Below the pieces are notes generated by a model that saw only the letters and a list, made by a program, of their open reading frames with translations, was not told the DNA's origin and searched no databases. A program made the position numbers and the translations under genes. A stretch of DNA of 64,000 nt from an uncultured Paracoccaceae bacterium (lineage in GTDB: Bacteria; Pseudomonadota; Alphaproteobacteria; Rhodobacterales; Rhodobacteraceae), in assembly GCA_947494675.1 (NCBI GenBank), contig CANLVP010000002.1:992001-1056000 (forward strand), in the 5' to 3' direction. Shown in pieces: positions 62,031 through 64,000 of this stretch. The first letter of the stretch is position 1. The number at the start of each line of letters is the position of its first letter.

Positions 62031-63671
62031 ATGCATCAAGGCCTTAGCGGCTTCGCGCGCTGCATCCGTCACCTTATCCCCCGACAGCATCCGTGCAATC
62101 TCATCAATCCGCGCATGTGGGTCAAGTGACGTCACTGTTGACGTGGTTGCCTCATCATTTTGATGCTTTTCCACCCGCCAATGGTGGCCCCCAAGGGCAG
62201 CAACTTGCGGCGAGTGCGTTACAACCAAGACTTGCATTTTGACCGAAAGGTCAACTAAGCGACGACCAACCGCATCTGCGGTCGCGCCACCGACCCCGCG
62301 GTCGATCTCGTCAAAAATCATCGTCAGATGCGCCCCGCCTGCTTGGGTCAGACACACCTTGAGCGCCAGTAAAAACCGGCTCAATTCACCGCCAGAGGCG
62401 ATCTTGTTGAGCGCCCCCGCCGGTGCGCCGGGGTTCGTGGCAACCGTGAATGCCACCGCGTCGCGCCCCTCTGGCCCCGGCTCTGCCGCCGTGATCTCGG
62501 TCACAAAAACCGCGCGCTCCATCTTCAGCGGCGCAAGCTCTGCGGCCATCGCCTTGTCCAGCGCCTTGGCCGCCTTGACGCGCGCTTTATGCAGCGTATC
62601 CGCCGCCGCCACATAAGCCGCCTCAGCCGCCGCCACGTCGTGATCCAGCGCTGCCAAATCAGCTGCCCCGCCATCCAGCACCGCCAGTCGCGCGCGCAAA
62701 TCCTCGGCAAAGCCACCCAGATCATCGGCCAGCACATTATGCTTGCGTGCCAGCCCCCGGATCGCGAACAGCCGCTCTTCTGTGTCCTCAAGCTCTGACG
62801 GATTGAACGTCAGCGCATCCAGACAGGCGCTCACCCCCTGCTGCGCACTGTCCAACTCCAGCATCGCCCGCTCAATCGCCGCCAAAGCTCCGTCCAGCGC
62901 ACCTTCGGCCTGTGCGGCAGCATCGATCAACCAGCGCGTGGCGTCAGACATCATGCCCTCTGCCCCTTGCAAGCCAAGCGCATCGCCCGCCTTTGCGATA
63001 TCCGCGCGGATCTTCTCCGCGCCCTGCATCATCCGGCGGCGCGTATCCAGCACCGCCTCCTCGCCCTGTTCCGGGGCCAGCGCATCCAGCTCTGCCACCG
63101 CGTGGCGCAGATATTCCTCTTCCGCCTGCACCTCGGCCAGTCGCGCCGCCGCTGCAGCCCGCGCCGTGCGCACAGCCCCCAGCGCCCGCCACGCAGCGCG
63201 CACCTTCCCGCCATCGATCCCCGCAAAATCGTCCAGCATCGCCCGATGCCCGCGTGGGTTCAGCAGCCCCCGGTCATCATGCTGCCCATGCAATTCCACC
63301 AGCGTATCTGACAGCGCCCGCAGCACCTCGCCGCTCACCCGCCGATCATTCACCCAGGCCGTCTTGCGCCCGTCGCGGGTATTCACCCGCCGCAGGATCA
63401 ACTCATCCTCGACCGCAATCCCCGCCTCTTCCAGCACCGCGCGTGCGGGATGACCCGCATCCAGATCAAACCAGGCCGTGACCTCGCCCTGTTCGGCCCC
63501 GGCACGTACCAGCTCTGCCCGGCCACGCCAGCCCAGCACGAACCCAAGGCTGTCCAACAAGATTGACTTGCCCGCGCCCGTCTCACCGGTCAGCACGTTC
63601 AAACCGGGCTGAAACGCAAGTTCCAGCCGGTCGATGATCAACATGTCGCGTATATCTAACCCGCGCAGCAT
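62025..63671 (-). CDS. recN: DNA repair protein RecN
   Basis: SMC-like ATPase for double-strand break repair. 548 residues, the usual length. Walker A 'TGETGAGKSILLDSL' near 28, a central coiled-coil region rich in Ala/Glu, signature 'SGGELSRFLLALK' and Walker B 'LTMIFDEIDRGVGG', ending in the conserved 'DKVTDAAREAAKALM' region. It lies 31 bp downstream of bamD in the same orientation, with a hairpin between, the typical alphaproteobacterial order. Confidence 0.96.
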   Translation of the reverse strand: MLRGLDIRDMLIIDRLELAFQPGLNVLTGETGAGKSILLDSLGFVLGWRGRAELVRAGAEQGEVTAWFDLDAGHPARAVLEEAGIAVEDELILRRVNTRDGRKTAWVNDRRVSGEVLRALSDTLVELHGQHDDRGLLNPRGHRAMLDDFAGIDGGKVRAAWRALGAVRTARAAAAARLAEVQAEEEYLRHAVAELDALAPEQGEEAVLDTRRRMMQGAEKIRADIAKAGDALGLQGAEGMMSDATRWLIDAAAQAEGALDGALAAIERAMLELDSAQQGVSACLDALTFNPSELEDTEERLFAIRGLARKHNVLADDLGGFAEDLRARLAVLDGGAADLAALDHDVAAAEAAYVAAADTLHKARVKAAKALDKAMAAELAPLKMERAVFVTEITAAEPGPEGRDAVAFTVATNPGAPAGALNKIASGGELSRFLLALKVCLTQAGGAHLTMIFDEIDRGVGGATADAVGRRLVDLSVKMQVLVVTHSPQVAALGGHHWRVEKHQNDEATTSTVTSLDPHARIDEIARMLSGDKVTDAAREAAKALMHK

Positions 63672-63679
63672 CGCTGGTG

Positions 63680-63698
63680 GGTGGGCCGCCTGCCCACC
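63680..63698. repeat. Intergenic stem-loop (ggtgggc / gcccacc)
   Basis: 7-bp perfect inverted repeat with a 5-nt loop between bamD and recN. Similar to the element after gatB. Confidence 0.55.
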
Positions 63699-63702
63699 TT
63701 CC

Positions 63703-64000
63703 CTAAAGCCATTCGCCGCGAATAACCTGCCGGTAAATCGACGACAGCCAGTTATCCCCTACCGATCGCGCCTCAAGCCCCTGCCCGGTCAGCAGCGCAA
63801 AGCTGTCCTGATACCATTCGGTGCTCGGATAATTCTCACCCAGAATCGCGCCCGCCGTCTGCGCCTCGGCGTCCAGCCCAAGGCTCAGATAGCTTTCCAC
63901 CAACCGGTGCAGCGCCTCTGCGGTGTGGCTGGTGGTCTGGAAATCCTCAACCACGGTGCGGAACCGATTCACAGCCGCCGTGTAATGCTTGCGCTTAAGG
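63703..64000 (-). CDS. bamD: Outer-membrane assembly lipoprotein BamD, 5' truncated
   Basis: The frame runs off the right edge; about 99 C-terminal residues are visible ('YTAAVNRFRTVVEDFQTTSHTAEALHRLVESY' is read as BamD TPR helices, then 'ILGENYPSTEWYQDSFALL'). BamD is a TPR-repeat lipoprotein of the outer-membrane protein assembly complex. The downstream neighbour recN is the standard partner, which supports the call. The start lies outside the window. Confidence 0.88.
   Translation of the reverse strand, partial: LKRKHYTAAVNRFRTVVEDFQTTSHTAEALHRLVESYLSLGLDAEAQTAGAILGENYPSTEWYQDSFALLTGQGLEARSVGDNWLSSIYRQVIRGEWL

Noticed and set aside
1-64000. tRNA, rRNA, transposase or prophage genes
   Set aside because: No T-loop/anticodon patterns, rRNA motifs, DDE/serine recombinase or phage structural motifs were noticed by eye; a tRNAscan and profile search would settle it.

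Overview
The window comes from an alphaproteobacterium of the family Rhodobacteraceae (Roseobacter group; a Loktanella/Yoonia-like genus would fit, but I cannot fix the genus). The signs are the high-GC coding style, the ClpP-ClpX pair, the DUF2155/NDUFA12 pair beside aat, the split CobS/CobT cobaltochelatase, three proteins with VPLPA-type C-terminal sorting tails, a Hint-domain RTX protein, and a recN-bamD edge typical of the group. Nearly all of the sequence is coding. I saw no rRNA, tRNA, CRISPR array, transposase or phage genes.

Layout. 1-2535: end of a branched-chain-amino-acid-type ABC importer (permease, two ATPases) with three tandem hairpins between the ATPase genes. 2645-5551: small hypothetical, accB-accC, aat. 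5548-7065 (minus): DUF2155, an NDUFA12-like protein and a VPLPA-CTERM protein. 7234-9625 (minus): RidA, clpX, clpP. 9787-10547: ArsR regulator plus SRPBCC protein. 10629-19655: three secreted or unusual proteins (VWA protein with six repeats, a photolyase-like protein lacking the antenna domain, and a 1759-residue RTX-Hint protein). 19685-26600: YHYH protein, lyxose isomerase-like cupin, class I amidotransferase, P450, GlcG-like protein, malate synthase G and a tiny DUF2256 protein. 26668-33185: pepN, a hypothetical, acyltransferase, lytic transglycosylase, gatB. 33291-36940: VPLPA-CTERM protein, VOC protein with divergent WYL regulator, DUF4177, bolA, J-domain protein.

36941-51162 looks like an accessory block. 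It holds membrane proteins of unknown function, a third VPLPA-CTERM protein, a LysR regulator with two small genes, and a coherent unit: periplasmic binding protein, fused double permease, ATPase and HAD phosphatase, divergent from a response regulator and hybrid sensor kinase. This matches the architecture of AfuABC sugar-phosphate importers better than that of ferric importers. An exported MsrB and an ECF sigma/anti-sigma pair follow. 51322-55184: cobS and cobT, separated by two small genes, one of them clearly AT-richer. 55263-64000: pepP, DUF427, a membrane-anchored caspase-like protein, a ClC transporter with CBS tail, a D-lactate dehydrogenase-type flavoprotein, a candidate small RNA, recN and the end of bamD.

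The points most worth follow-up are the Afu-like transporter with its two-component system and palindromic promoter, the candidate sRNA at about 61842-62026, the 21-nt hairpins on an exact 25-nt period, the caspase-like protein, the short photolyase homolog, and the ClC protein lacking the internal glutamate. All functional calls rest on reading motifs by eye; no database search was run.
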